64,000 bases of DNA. Origin: Microbacterium sp. SYP-A9085. GTDB taxonomy: Bacteria > Actinomycetota > Actinomycetes > Actinomycetales > Microbacteriaceae. Of this stretch, positions 1 through 7,938 are shown in pieces. The notes under the pieces were generated by a model. It made no database searches. It saw nothing but the letters and a program-made list of their open reading frames with translations, and was not told the DNA's origin. Position 1 is the first letter of the stretch, and each line of letters begins with the position of its first letter. The stretch spans positions 62,001 to 126,000 of the forward strand of contig NZ_WJII01000003.1 of assembly GCF_009649635.1 (NCBI RefSeq), read 5' to 3'. Position numbers and translations under genes: made by a program.

Positions 1-70
1 GTCCGTCGGCCACTCCCTGTTCGGCGTCCTGGTGCTCACCGTGCCGCACGAGGTAGATGTAATGCGTCAC
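1..70 (-). CDS. Histidine phosphatase family protein, first 23 codons only
   Basis: Reading leftwards from a GTG at 68-70 gives VTHYIYLVRHGEHQDAEQGV. It carries the Arg-His-Gly signature of the phosphoglycerate-mutase-like histidine phosphatases, in which the His is phosphorylated during catalysis. The gene leaves the window after 23 codons, so length and substrate cannot be judged. A purine stretch, AGAGAGAGAC, ends 3 nt before the GTG and serves as a weak ribosome-binding site; an upstream ATG is in another frame and hits a stop at once. The aldo/keto-reductase-like gene ends 97 nt upstream in the same direction. Confidence 0.7.
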   Translation of the reverse strand, partial: MTHYIYLVRHGEHQDAEQGVADG

Positions 71-167
71 GCCGTCTCTCTCTTCATCGGGAGCTTGCAA
101 GGCCCACGGGCCCTGCTTCCACCCTATGCGAGGTTGGCGGCTGCGGCGCCGCGACGAGCGGATCCGT

Positions 168-1214
168 TCAGTCGGCGGCGCGAGAGATCTCGGCCAGCTG
201 GGCGCGGCTGAGCCGGATGCCGACACCCTGCACCAGCTCGTCCACGTGCGCGGGAGCGAAAGCGTTCACGATGGGCGCGGTCACTATCCGCTGGGCGAGC
301 AGCCATGCGACCGCGACCGCCGCCTGCGGCACCCCCAGCTCGGCACCGATGGCGTCCAGGGCCCGCAGGGTGCGGCCGCCGCGCTTGTTCATGCTCGAGG
401 CGAGCTGCCGTCCGCGCACGGAGCGCCCGACATCGGTGCGCGTTCGATGGCGGCCGGCGAGGAAGCCGTGCTCTAGCGCGTGCGACGGCGTCACCGCCAT
501 CTGCTGCGCGCTCGCGACGAGGCGCAGGTCGCCGGTGAAATCCTGCCGGCGCAGCATGTTGTACGGCACGTCGAGCACCGTGATCCGCGGGTAGCCGGCG
601 GACGCGAGGATGCGGGCTTCCACCAGCTGCTCCGCGGTGAACCCGTATGCCCCGATGGCACGCGCCTTGCCCGCCTCCACCAGCCACTCTGCGGTGGCCA
701 GCGTGTCCTCCACGGCGGCGAGTCCGTCCGACGCGTTCAGGTAGAGCACGTCGATCCGGTCGGTGCCCAGACGGGTCAGGGATGCCTCGACCGCCCGGAC
801 GAGGTTGACCGGGTCCATTCCGGGGTTGTCCGGGTGCGCGCCGACGCGGATCGCGAGGACCATCTCGTCGCGGATGCCGCGGGTGCGCAGCCACTCGCCG
901 ATGATGTGCTCGCTGCGACCGCCGGCGAAGCTGTCGGACGTGTGCACCGCGTTGCCCCCGCGCGCCCGGTACGCGTCCAGGATCGAGTGACTGGCCGGAA
1001 GGTCGACGGTCCACCCGAACTCCGCGCCCCCCAGAAGGAGCGGGAACGCCGACAGCCCGGTCTCGCCGAGACCGATGCGGACCTGCGCGCCGACCGGTTC
1101 GCCCTGCACGGGGATCGGTGCGGACGGATGCGCCGAGGCGAGGGCTTGTCCCGGCTCGGTCGACGCCCGGCGCTCGCTGTGCGCCAGGATCTCGGACCCG
1201 TCGCCGATGGCCAT
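168..1214 (-). CDS. Aldo/keto reductase-fold protein with all four catalytic residues replaced
   Basis: The 348-residue protein aligns along its length with the aldo/keto reductase TIM barrel: a GGRSEHIIG segment near residue 98, RLGTDRIDVLYL near 148 and EAGKARAIGAYGF near 180. In active family members the tetrad is Asp-Tyr-Lys-His. Here the matching positions read His91 (VHTSD for the usual IDTAD), Phe96 (SDSF for DxY), Arg123 (LAIRVG for LATKVG) and Asn160 (LYLNASD for LYQLHxxD). NADPH-linked carbonyl reduction is therefore doubtful, and a binding or regulatory role is possible. I chose the ATG at 1214 because a GAGGGGG ribosome-binding site sits just before it; that site overlaps the alternative GTG start at 1229. 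Confidence 0.8.
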   Translation of the reverse strand: MAIGDGSEILAHSERRASTEPGQALASAHPSAPIPVQGEPVGAQVRIGLGETGLSAFPLLLGGAEFGWTVDLPASHSILDAYRARGGNAVHTSDSFAGGRSEHIIGEWLRTRGIRDEMVLAIRVGAHPDNPGMDPVNLVRAVEASLTRLGTDRIDVLYLNASDGLAAVEDTLATAEWLVEAGKARAIGAYGFTAEQLVEARILASAGYPRITVLDVPYNMLRRQDFTGDLRLVASAQQMAVTPSHALEHGFLAGRHRTRTDVGRSVRGRQLASSMNKRGGRTLRALDAIGAELGVPQAAVAVAWLLAQRIVTAPIVNAFAPAHVDELVQGVGIRLSRAQLAEISRAAD

Positions 1215-1393
1215 CCTCGTCCCCCTCACGAATCGTCCCGATCCGCGGTTTCGCTGCGCGCCCCCGGCGCGTACTTCGAGGGTAGGTCACCCCTGCGACA
1301 TCCCCAGACCGGGAGGCAACCGTCCGATAAACATTGCATAACTGTTTGATCACAGCTCGGCCCAGGCCTCGCACCGGGCCGCCCGGAAACGAC

Positions 1394-1424
1394 GGATGCC
1401 CGCCCCGCGAGGGGACGGGCATCC
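1394..1424 (-). terminator. Hairpin downstream of pnp
   Basis: GGATGCCCGCCCC and GGGGACGGGCATCC pair around a GCGA loop with one bulged A. The hairpin starts 14 nt beyond the pnp stop. The minus-strand 3' flank is GTCGTTTCC rather than a long T run, so it may act as a 3' stabiliser or an imperfect terminator. Confidence 0.6.
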
Positions 1425-1437
1425 GATCGGACCTGGC

Positions 1438-3699
1438 TCAGGCGTCGGCGGGAGCCTCGGCGGGCGTCTCCTGGTCGGCGGCCTCCTCGAGGACCGGCTC
1501 CAGCGACAGCTTGCCGCGGTCGTCGATCTTCGTGATGCGCACCAGCACCTTCTGGCCGACCGAGAGCACGTCGTCGACGTTCTCCACGCGCTTGCCGCCG
1601 GTGAGCTTGCGGACCTCGCTGACGTGCAGCAGTCCGTCCTTGCCCGGCAGCAGCGAGATGAACGCGCCGAACGTCGCGATCTTCACCACGGTGCCGAGGA
1701 ACTGCTCGCCGACCTCCGGGTTCGTCGGGTTCGCTATGGCGTTCACCTGGGCGCGCGCGGCCTCCGCCGACGGGCCGTCGACGGCGCCGATGTAGACGGT
1801 GCCGTCCTCCTCGATGGAGATGTCGGCGCCGGTCTCGTCCTGGATCGCGTTGATCGTCTTGCCCTTCGGACCGATCAGCTCGCCGATCTTGTCGACGGGG
1901 ATCTGCACGCTGATCACGCGGGGCGCGGTCGGGGCCATCTCGTCGGGCGCGTCGATCGCGGCGTTCAGCACGCCGAGGATCGTGATGCGGGCGTCGTGCG
2001 CCTGCTTCAGCGCGGCCGACAGCACCGACGACGGGATGCCGTCGAGCTTCGTGTCCAGCTGGATCGCGGTGACGAACTCGCTCGTGCCGGCGACCTTGAA
2101 GTCCATGTCGCCGAGGGCGTCCTCGGCTCCCAGGATGTCGGTCAGCGCCGCGTAACGGGTCTCGCCGTCCACCGTGTCGGAGACCAGGCCCATCGCGATG
2201 CCGGCGACCGGCGCGCGCAGCGGCACACCGGCGTTCAGCAGCGACAGCGTGGACGCGCAGACCGAGCCCATCGACGTCGAGCCGTTGGACCCGAGCGCCT
2301 CGGACACCTGACGGATGGCGTACGGGAACTCCTCACGCCCCGGCAGCACCGGCACCAGCGCCCGCTCGGCGAGGAACCCGTGGCCGATCTCGCGGCGCTT
2401 GGGGCTGCCGACCCGGCCGGTCTCACCGGTCGAGTAGGGCGGGAAGTTGTAGTGGTGGATGTACCGCTTGTGCGTGACCGGCGACAGCGAATCGATCTGC
2501 TGCTCCATCTTCAGCATGTTCAGCGTGGTGACACCCAGGATCTGGGTCTCGCCGCGCTGGAAGATGGCCGAGCCGTGCACGCGCGGGATGACCTGCACCT
2601 CGGCGTCCAGCGGACGGATGTCGGCAAGGCCGCGCCCGTCGATGCGCACACCGTCGGCGAGGATGCGCCCGCGGACGATCTTCTTCGTGACGGCCTTGTA
2701 CGCGGCCGAGAACTCGGACGCGGCGATCTCGTCGAGCGTGCCGTCCGCGATCGCGGCCGACAGCTCGTCCTTCACACGGTCCTTGATCGCGTCGTCGGCA
2801 TCCTGCCGCTCGATCTTGTCGGCGATCTGGTACACGCCCACCAGCTCGTCGTGGGCGCGCTGCGCGACGAAGTCGTACGTCGCCTGCGAGTAGGGAAGGA
2901 AGACCGGGTAGGACTGGATCTCCTTCGCGGCGGTGCGCGCCACGACGTTCTGCGCCGCGACGAGCTCCTTGATGAACGGCTTGGCAGCCTCCAGGCCGCC
3001 GGCGACGACCTCTTCGGACGGCTTGGTGGCGCCGCCCTTGATGAGGTTCCAGCTGTGCTCGGTGGCTTCGGCCTCGACCATCATGATCGCGACATCCCCG
3101 TCCGGAAGCACGCGGCCGGCGACGACGAGGTCGAACACGGCATCCTCGAGGAGCTTCGCGTTCGGGAACGCGACCCACTGGTCCGCGTGCTCGCCGTGAC
3201 CGGGGACCAGCGCCAGGCGCACGCCCGCGATCGGGCCGGAGAACGGCAGACCGGAGATCTGCGTGGACAGTGACGCCGCGTTGATCGCGAGCGCGTCGTA
3301 GAACTCGCCCGGTGCTATCGACAGCACCGTGATGACGATCTGCACCTCGTTGCGAAGTCCCGTCACGAACGACGGACGCAGCGGGCGGTCGATCAGGCGG
3401 CACACCAGGATGGCGTCGGTCGAGGGGCGGCCCTCGCGGCGGAAGAACGAACCGGGGATCTTTCCGGCGGCGTAGGAGCGCTCTTCGACGTCGACGGTCA
3501 GCGGGAAGAAGTCAAAGCCTTCGCGGGGGTGCTTGCCGGCGCTGGTGGCCGACAGCAGCATGGTCTCGTCGTCCAGGTAAGCGGCGACGGAACCCTGCGA
3601 CTGCTGGGCGAGGCGTCCGGTCTCGAACCGGACGGTGCGGGTGCCGAAGCGGCCGTTGTCCAAAACGGCCTCGGCGGCAGTGATCTCAGGACCTTCCAA
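1438..3699 (-). CDS. pnp: Polyribonucleotide nucleotidyltransferase (PNPase)
   Basis: This 753-residue protein is the phosphorolytic 3'-5' exoribonuclease of RNA turnover (in streptomycetes also known as GpsI). Two RNase PH domains occupy about residues 15-230 and 330-560. A KH domain follows with GPKGK at 610-614, then an S1 domain at about 664-735 ([19 protein letters not shown]) and a short acidic tail. The start codon is TTG at 3697-3699; it is chosen because AAGGAGAG lies 6 nt upstream and the protein then begins MEGPEIT as expected for the family. The partner gene rpsO, usually adjacent, is 3.8 kb away with three other minus-strand genes and two plus-strand genes in between. Confidence 0.97.
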   Translation of the reverse strand: MEGPEITAAEAVLDNGRFGTRTVRFETGRLAQQSQGSVAAYLDDETMLLSATSAGKHPREGFDFFPLTVDVEERSYAAGKIPGSFFRREGRPSTDAILVCRLIDRPLRPSFVTGLRNEVQIVITVLSIAPGEFYDALAINAASLSTQISGLPFSGPIAGVRLALVPGHGEHADQWVAFPNAKLLEDAVFDLVVAGRVLPDGDVAIMMVEAEATEHSWNLIKGGATKPSEEVVAGGLEAAKPFIKELVAAQNVVARTAAKEIQSYPVFLPYSQATYDFVAQRAHDELVGVYQIADKIERQDADDAIKDRVKDELSAAIADGTLDEIAASEFSAAYKAVTKKIVRGRILADGVRIDGRGLADIRPLDAEVQVIPRVHGSAIFQRGETQILGVTTLNMLKMEQQIDSLSPVTHKRYIHHYNFPPYSTGETGRVGSPKRREIGHGFLAERALVPVLPGREEFPYAIRQVSEALGSNGSTSMGSVCASTLSLLNAGVPLRAPVAGIAMGLVSDTVDGETRYAALTDILGAEDALGDMDFKVAGTSEFVTAIQLDTKLDGIPSSVLSAALKQAHDARITILGVLNAAIDAPDEMAPTAPRVISVQIPVDKIGELIGPKGKTINAIQDETGADISIEEDGTVYIGAVDGPSAEAARAQVNAIANPTNPEVGEQFLGTVVKIATFGAFISLLPGKDGLLHVSEVRKLTGGKRVENVDDVLSVGQKVLVRITKIDDRGKLSLEPVLEEAADQETPAEAPADA

Positions 3700-4019
3700 G
3701 AGGTCTCTCCTTCTTTGTTTAGACTCGCCCGCGCGTTTCGCGCACGAGTGAAGCGAAGGAGCGGGAACGGGCAGATATCAGCGCGCGCCGACGCCATGAC
3801 GTGCACAGCGTCGCCGCGAGGGCCGCTAGCGCTGGTCACCAGTAGAAGATCACCCTCCACGCGGAGAGGAACCCACCACAGGAGACCAGCTTTCCGCCGG
3901 CCTGCTCCGTGAGCTCGATGTTCGATTGAACGGATGCCGTATGGCAGCCTTCACGAGCCTATCAGGGGTTCCTGATTTAGCATCCTCTCCACGGGATGGC
4001 GGGTGTCCCGCACCTCGCC
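3700..4019 (-). other. Gene-free stretch: long 5' region of pnp
   Basis: About 320 nt separate pnp from the divergent DUF5302 gene. I see no coding sequence here. On the minus strand there is the pnp ribosome-binding site, an 11-bp palindrome CTGGTGACCAG near 3831-3841, and a small stem ATCAGG/CCTGAT with a 4-nt loop at 3962-3977. In E. coli a structured pnp leader is cut by RNase III for autoregulation; whether this leader does something similar is speculation. I could not place a convincing pnp promoter. Confidence 0.35.
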
Positions 4020-4025
4020 TAGGGT
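4020..4025 (+). promoter_or_regulatory. -10 hexamer TAGGGT for the DUF5302 gene
   Basis: TAGGGT is followed by six nucleotides (GGGGGC) and then the ATG at 4032, so the transcript should begin at or next to the start codon. The G run could also act as a degenerate ribosome-binding site. Confidence 0.5.
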
Positions 4026-4031
4026 GGGGGC

Positions 4032-4217
4032 ATGAGCGACGATGACACCGCGCAGTCCGCGGCATCCGATGAGATGAAGCGCAAGTTCCGCGACGCGCTC
4101 GAGAAGAAGAACGCCCGCCAGCGCGACGGCCAGAAGCACCTGGACGGGCAGGGCGCCGTGCACGAGCCGCACGGGCGCGCCGGCCAGAAGCGCGAGTTCC
4201 GCCGCAAGAGCGGCTGA
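4032..4217 (+). CDS. DUF5302 family small basic protein
   Basis: A 61-residue protein, MSDDDTAQSAASDEMKRKFR onwards, that matches the DUF5302 family known from actinobacteria; no function is established. The N-terminal 14 residues are acidic and the rest is strongly basic and helical-looking (KRKFRDALEKKNARQRDGQK), ending in a KREFRRKSG tail. It is followed 29 nt downstream by a very acidic 55-residue gene in the same direction, so the two probably form a transcription unit. A nucleic-acid or ribosome-binding role would fit the charge but is only inference. Confidence 0.8.
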   Translation: MSDDDTAQSAASDEMKRKFRDALEKKNARQRDGQKHLDGQGAVHEPHGRAGQKREFRRKSG

Positions 4218-4246
4218 TTCCTGCGGCGAAGGGAAAGGGGAGCACG

Positions 4247-4414
4247 ATGAGCGATTTCCGTGATATCGACCCCGACGACGAGCGCGAGGTCCCACTCGAA
4301 GACGAAGCCGAGTTCGACCCGCCACCGGCGACGATCGATCCCGAGGAGCGCGTCGAGCAGGACGGGGACGTCGAGGACGAGATCGACGAGTTCGAGGGCG
4401 GCTTCGAAGGCTGA
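4247..4414 (+). CDS. Small, extremely acidic protein of unknown function
   Basis: A 55-residue reading frame begins MSDFRDIDPDDEREVPLEDE and ends EFEGGFEG. Nearly half of its residues are Asp or Glu and it has no Lys and only three Arg. A good ribosome-binding site, AAAGGGGAG, ends 4 nt before the ATG, which makes it a credible gene despite its size. It lies directly after the basic DUF5302 gene and stops 12 nt before the converging flavin reductase gene. I do not recognise a named family. The acidic composition suggests a disordered protein that could pair with a basic partner. Confidence 0.7.
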   Translation: MSDFRDIDPDDEREVPLEDEAEFDPPPATIDPEERVEQDGDVEDEIDEFEGGFEG

Positions 4415-4426
4415 GACCGCCGGCGT

Positions 4427-5074
4427 TCACTCCTGCTTCGTGCCGCCCAGCAGCTGCGCGAACGAGTCCGCGCCGTTCAGGTAGGTCGCCGGGTCGTACG
4501 GATCGGAGCCTGTCGCTGTGTCACGCCGGGCGATGGCGTCGGCGAGCTCGGCGGCGCCCTTCTTGATCCGGGCCGGCAGCGTCGCGACCTGGTCGCCGGT
4601 GCCGCCCCAGTCTGCGCTGGCGGCGAACACCCCCGTCGAGACGGCGTCGGCGTGCAGGTAGGCGAACAGCGGGCGGATCGCGTAGTCGATGGCAAGCGAG
4701 TGCCGCGGTGTGCCGGCGGTCGCTCCGATGAGCACAGGCGTGCCGATCAGCGACTCGGTGTCCAAGACGTCCACGAACGACTTGAACAGACCGGAGTAAC
4801 TCGTCGAGAAGATCGGCGTCACGGCGATGACGGCGTCGGCCGAGACCACCGTGTTGATCATCGACTCGAGCCCGGCAGGCGCGAACCCCGTGAGCATGGC
4901 GTTCGTGATGTCGTGCGCGTAGTCGCGCAGCTCGAACGCATCGACGGACGCCGGGATGCCGCGCTCGGCCAGCTCGGCCACGACCGCCGCGCCCAGTCTG
5001 TCCGCGAGCATCCGGGTCGACGACGGGGTGGACAGGCCGGCGGAGACGACGGCGATCCGCCGGGCGGCGCTCAT
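4427..5074 (-). CDS. NAD(P)H-dependent FMN reductase (CE1759-type)
   Basis: This 215-residue flavodoxin-fold protein should reduce FMN with NAD(P)H and pass the reduced flavin to a partner monooxygenase. The N-terminal strand and loop VVSAGLSTPSSTRMLADRL bind FMN phosphate in this family. ADAVIAVTPIFSTSYSGLFK, near residues 79-98, is the second flavin-contacting loop and helix. Its ATG overlaps the stop of the upstream luciferase-like gene by 4 nt (ATGA), so the two are translationally coupled; the pairing of a two-component flavin reductase with an FMN-dependent oxygenase is the main evidence for its job. The substrate of the pair is unknown. Confidence 0.88.
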   Translation of the reverse strand: MSAARRIAVVSAGLSTPSSTRMLADRLGAAVVAELAERGIPASVDAFELRDYAHDITNAMLTGFAPAGLESMINTVVSADAVIAVTPIFSTSYSGLFKSFVDVLDTESLIGTPVLIGATAGTPRHSLAIDYAIRPLFAYLHADAVSTGVFAASADWGGTGDQVATLPARIKKGAAELADAIARRDTATGSDPYDPATYLNGADSFAQLLGGTKQE

Positions 5075-6297
5075 CGCCCACCGCCCAGGCCGAAGGCGGC
5101 GCCGGCGGGCGCGGGGGTGTCCTGGTACGGCGAGCCACCGGTGACGTTGTCGCCGCGGTTCGCGTTCGGGCGGGGCTCGCGCACCGGTCCGTCGCCGTAG
5201 GCTGCCGCCACGAGCGCGGTGTGGGTCGGGGCATCCGGGACCTCCGCCGGGCGATTCTTCGCGAGCTCACGCCGCAGTACCGGGACCACCTCGCCGCCGA
5301 GCAGGTCGAGCTGCTCGAGCACTGTCTTCAGCGGCAGTCCCGCGTGGTCCAGCAGGAACAGCTGCCGCTGGTAGTCGCCGAACAGATCCCGCATGCCGGC
5401 GTACCGGTCGATGACCTGCTGGGGCGAGCCGACCGTCAGCGGCGTCATCTGCGTGAAATCCTCCATCGCCGGACCGTGGCCGTAGACCGGGGCGTTGTCG
5501 AAGTACGGTCGGAACTCGTTCACCGCGTCCTGCGAGTTGCGGCGCATGAACGCCTGGCCGCCCAGGCCCACGATCGCCGTGGACGGCGCCCCGTGGCCGT
5601 AGTGCTCCCACCGCTGCCGGTACAGCTCGATAAGGCGCTGGTAGTGCTCGGCCGGCCAGAAGATGTTGTTCGCGAAGAAGCCGTCGCCGTAGTACGCCGC
5701 CTGCTCGGCGATCTCGGGAGTGCGGATCGATCCGTGCCACACGAACGGGGGCACGCCGTGAAGGGGTCGCGGCGTGGAGGTGAAGCCCTGCAGCGGCGTG
5801 CGGAATTTGCCGTCCCAGTCGACGACATCCTCCCGCCACAGCCGGTGCAGCAGCGCGTAGTTCTCGATCGCCAGCGGCAGCCCCTGACGGATGTCCTTGC
5901 CGAACCAGGGGTACACCGGGCCGGTGTTGCCACGGCCGAGCATCAGGTCCATCCGGCCGCCGGAGACGTGCTGCAGCATCGCGTAGTCCTCGGCGATCTT
6001 CACCGGGTCGTTCGTGGTGATCAGCGTCGTCGCCGTCGAGAGGATCAGCCGCTCGGTCTGCGCGGCGACCGCGGCCAGGAGCGTCGTCGGGCTCGACGAC
6101 CAGAACGGCGGGTTGTGGTGTTCGCCGATCGCGAAGACATCCAGCCCCACCTCTTCGGCGTGCTTGGCGATCTGCAGGGTCGCCCGGATCCGCTCGCCCT
6201 CACTCGGGGTGATCCCGGTGGTCGGGTCCTGCGTGATGTCGCTGACCGAGAACAGTCCGAACTGCATCTCGGTGCCGGTCGTGCCGGTCTCGCTCAT
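5071..6297 (-). CDS. LLM-class flavin-dependent monooxygenase (CE1758-type)
   Basis: The 408-residue protein has the bacterial luciferase-like TIM barrel: MQFGLFSVSDI at the start, EVGLDVFAIGEHHNPPFW around residue 50, LILSTATTLITTNDPVKIAE around 83 and GGRMDLMLGRGN around 116. Enzymes of this class oxidise substrates with FMNH2 and O2; here the FMNH2 would come from the coupled reductase immediately downstream. I chose the ATG at 6297 rather than the one at 6327 because the promoter hexamers upstream place the transcription start inside the longer N-terminus, and GAAAGCGAG precedes the downstream ATG. The C-terminal 40 residues are Pro/Gly/Ala-rich and probably disordered. Confidence 0.88.
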   Translation of the reverse strand: MSETGTTGTEMQFGLFSVSDITQDPTTGITPSEGERIRATLQIAKHAEEVGLDVFAIGEHHNPPFWSSSPTTLLAAVAAQTERLILSTATTLITTNDPVKIAEDYAMLQHVSGGRMDLMLGRGNTGPVYPWFGKDIRQGLPLAIENYALLHRLWREDVVDWDGKFRTPLQGFTSTPRPLHGVPPFVWHGSIRTPEIAEQAAYYGDGFFANNIFWPAEHYQRLIELYRQRWEHYGHGAPSTAIVGLGGQAFMRRNSQDAVNEFRPYFDNAPVYGHGPAMEDFTQMTPLTVGSPQQVIDRYAGMRDLFGDYQRQLFLLDHAGLPLKTVLEQLDLLGGEVVPVLRRELAKNRPAEVPDAPTHTALVAAAYGDGPVREPRPNANRGDNVTGGSPYQDTPAPAGAAFGLGGGR

Positions 6298-6330
6298 GGG
6301 AGTCTCGCTTTCGGGATGCCGCGACATCCG

Positions 6331-6359
6331 ATTCTATGCAACTGAATGTATACGGTGAA
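6331..6359 (-). promoter_or_regulatory. Promoter of the flavin monooxygenase/reductase pair
   Basis: On the minus strand TTCACC and TAGAAT are separated by exactly 17 nt. The predicted transcription start is near 6324, which excludes the upstream ATG at 6327. The spacer is A/T-rich (GTATACATTCAGTTGCA), unlike the surroundings. Confidence 0.55.
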
Positions 6360-6376
6360 ACGCGCACGCGCCCGGA

Positions 6377-7240
6377 TTATTCCCGGAACAGGCGGACCAG
6401 GTCGCGGGAGAACCGGTGCGGCGCGGTCTCCACCGGAGCATGACCGCCGGGGTACAGGGTGAGCCGCGCGCCGATGCTGTGCGCGTACGCGCGGTGCTGG
6501 GCCAGCGGCCACAGGTCGCGCCGCCCGACCGCGACGAGCTTGGGATGCCGGAGTGCGGCCAGGTCCGCGGTGACATCCGGGGTGTGCATCATGATCCTCA
6601 TCACGTCGTCGACGCAGCCGCGCGGGATCCGGGCCAGGCGCTCGCGCACGAATTCGATCCGGCGGGTGGGCTCGCGGTTGAGGTTGTAGCGGATGCCCCA
6701 CAGGATCAGGCCCGCGGCGCGGTGCGGGTCCATGTCGGAGAGCGGGCCGATGTGCGCGACGCCGCGGAACACCTGCCCGGTGGCCGGCGGCGACGCCAGC
6801 AGCGTGAGCGTGCGCACGAGGTCGGGCCGCGCGACGGCGACCAGCTGCGTGAGCAGCCCGCCGAAGCTGTAGCCGACGACGTGCGCGGGGGACGGGTCGG
6901 TCTGCAGCACCGCGATCAGGTCGTCCCGGTACTGGGCGAGGTCGTAGCGCTCGCGCAGCGGTCCGGCGCCATCGGACTCGTAGTGCCCGGCGAGGTCGAA
7001 CGACTCGACGCGCAGCCCCTCGTCCGCCAGCAGCGGGAACACGCGGACGAAGTCCTCCTTGGACCCGACCAGGCCCGGCACCAGGACGACGCGCGGTGCA
7101 CCCGCGGGGCCCAGGCGCACGCGGGCCAGCGCGCCGCTGGGCGCGTGCACGGTGTCGCGGACGGTGCCGGCGGGAAAGACGTGCCAGTCGATGTCGGCGA
7201 GCGCCAGGTCGCGGCGTGCGTCCTCGTCGGTCGTCGTCAT
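6377..7240 (-). CDS. Alpha/beta hydrolase
   Basis: A 287-residue alpha/beta-hydrolase-fold protein with a full catalytic triad: the nucleophile elbow GYSFGG (Ser near residue 118), an acid in VGRRDLW near 245, and a C-terminal His in YPGGHAPVE near 268. The oxyanion segment LVPGLVGSKEDF sits near residue 48. The substrate cannot be predicted. The ATG at 7240 was chosen over longer in-frame versions because GAGGAGG lies 4 nt upstream. The gene is 238 nt downstream of rpsO, and its stop is close to the promoter of the monooxygenase gene, so it is probably a separate unit from both. Confidence 0.85.
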   Translation of the reverse strand: MTTTDEDARRDLALADIDWHVFPAGTVRDTVHAPSGALARVRLGPAGAPRVVLVPGLVGSKEDFVRVFPLLADEGLRVESFDLAGHYESDGAGPLRERYDLAQYRDDLIAVLQTDPSPAHVVGYSFGGLLTQLVAVARPDLVRTLTLLASPPATGQVFRGVAHIGPLSDMDPHRAAGLILWGIRYNLNREPTRRIEFVRERLARIPRGCVDDVMRIMMHTPDVTADLAALRHPKLVAVGRRDLWPLAQHRAYAHSIGARLTLYPGGHAPVETAPHRFSRDLVRLFRE

Positions 7241-7361
7241 CGCGCCTCCTCGCTGACCGAGGCTATCGCGGCGCTCCGGGTCAGCTGAACAGGCGCGCGA
7301 CGCACTCTGCGTGCGCGCGGGATCGCGAAGAGCGCCCGCCCCACCTGCGCGCGGCACGACG

Positions 7362-7442
7362 AAGGCCGCCCCCGTCCACACGGACCCGGCGACATCGCCA
7401 GGCGATGTGCGAGCCTCCGGTGCGTGGCCGGGAACGGCCTTC
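7362..7442 (-). terminator. Inverted repeat after rpsO
   Basis: GAAGGCCG at 7362-7369 and CGGCCTTC at 7435-7442 are complementary and enclose about 65 nt with internal pairing (CATCGCC/GGCGATG). It lies 37 nt beyond the rpsO stop. A branched terminator is plausible, but no T run follows. Confidence 0.35.
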
Positions 7443-7478
7443 AAGAAGTTCGGTGCGATTGAACGCTGGTGCGCGAGC

Positions 7479-7748
7479 TTATCGGCGAAGCCCCAGGCGC
7501 TCGATCAGCGAGCGGTAGCGCGCGATGTCGATGTCCTGGAGATAGCCGAGCAGACGACGGCGCTGACCGACGAGCAGGAACAGGCCACGACGCGAATGGT
7601 GGTCGTGCTTGTGCTCCTTCAGGTGCTCGGTCAGGTCCTTGATGCGCTGCGTCAGCATCGCGACCTGCACCTCAGGGGAACCGGTGTCACCCGGGTGCGT
7701 CGCGTACTCTTCGATGATCGCCTTCTTGACCTCTGCATCCAGTGCCAT
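7479..7748 (-). CDS. rpsO: 30S ribosomal protein S15
   Basis: The 89-residue length and sequence are those of S15: [19 protein letters not shown], then the [20 protein letters not shown] helix pair that binds the 16S rRNA three-way junction, then [12 protein letters not shown] near the C-terminus. AAAGGGGAC lies 6 nt upstream of the ATG. In most bacteria rpsO is immediately upstream of pnp; here the order and direction are retained but other genes separate them. Confidence 0.98.
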   Translation of the reverse strand: MALDAEVKKAIIEEYATHPGDTGSPEVQVAMLTQRIKDLTEHLKEHKHDHHSRRGLFLLVGQRRRLLGYLQDIDIARYRSLIERLGLRR

Positions 7749-7838
7749 GTAGCGGTCCCCTTTCTCGTCGTTGCGCGGTGCCCGACGCCTTCTGCGTGAG
7801 CTCTCTTCATCCGCGGCCGATCGAACGGCAACCGAGCC

Positions 7839-7844
7839 AGTCTA
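7839..7844 (-). promoter_or_regulatory. Candidate -10 hexamer TAGACT upstream of rpsO
   Basis: TAGACT, preceded by TTG, lies 90 nt upstream of the rpsO start on the minus strand. No clear -35 is visible. Confidence 0.35.
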
Positions 7845-7938
7845 CAACATCCCCCGCCCGCCCCCGGGCCGGCGGATGCCGTCATGCGGCCGGGAACCGA
7901 TAGCCTTCCCTGGTGCGGCGAGGAGTGCGGGCCCGGTG

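Noticed and set aside
1396..3273. 625-codon plus-strand open frame antisense to pnp
   Set aside because: A shadow of the GC-rich pnp codon pattern: Arg/Asp/Leu/Val-rich with no motif, and pnp is unmistakable on the other strand.
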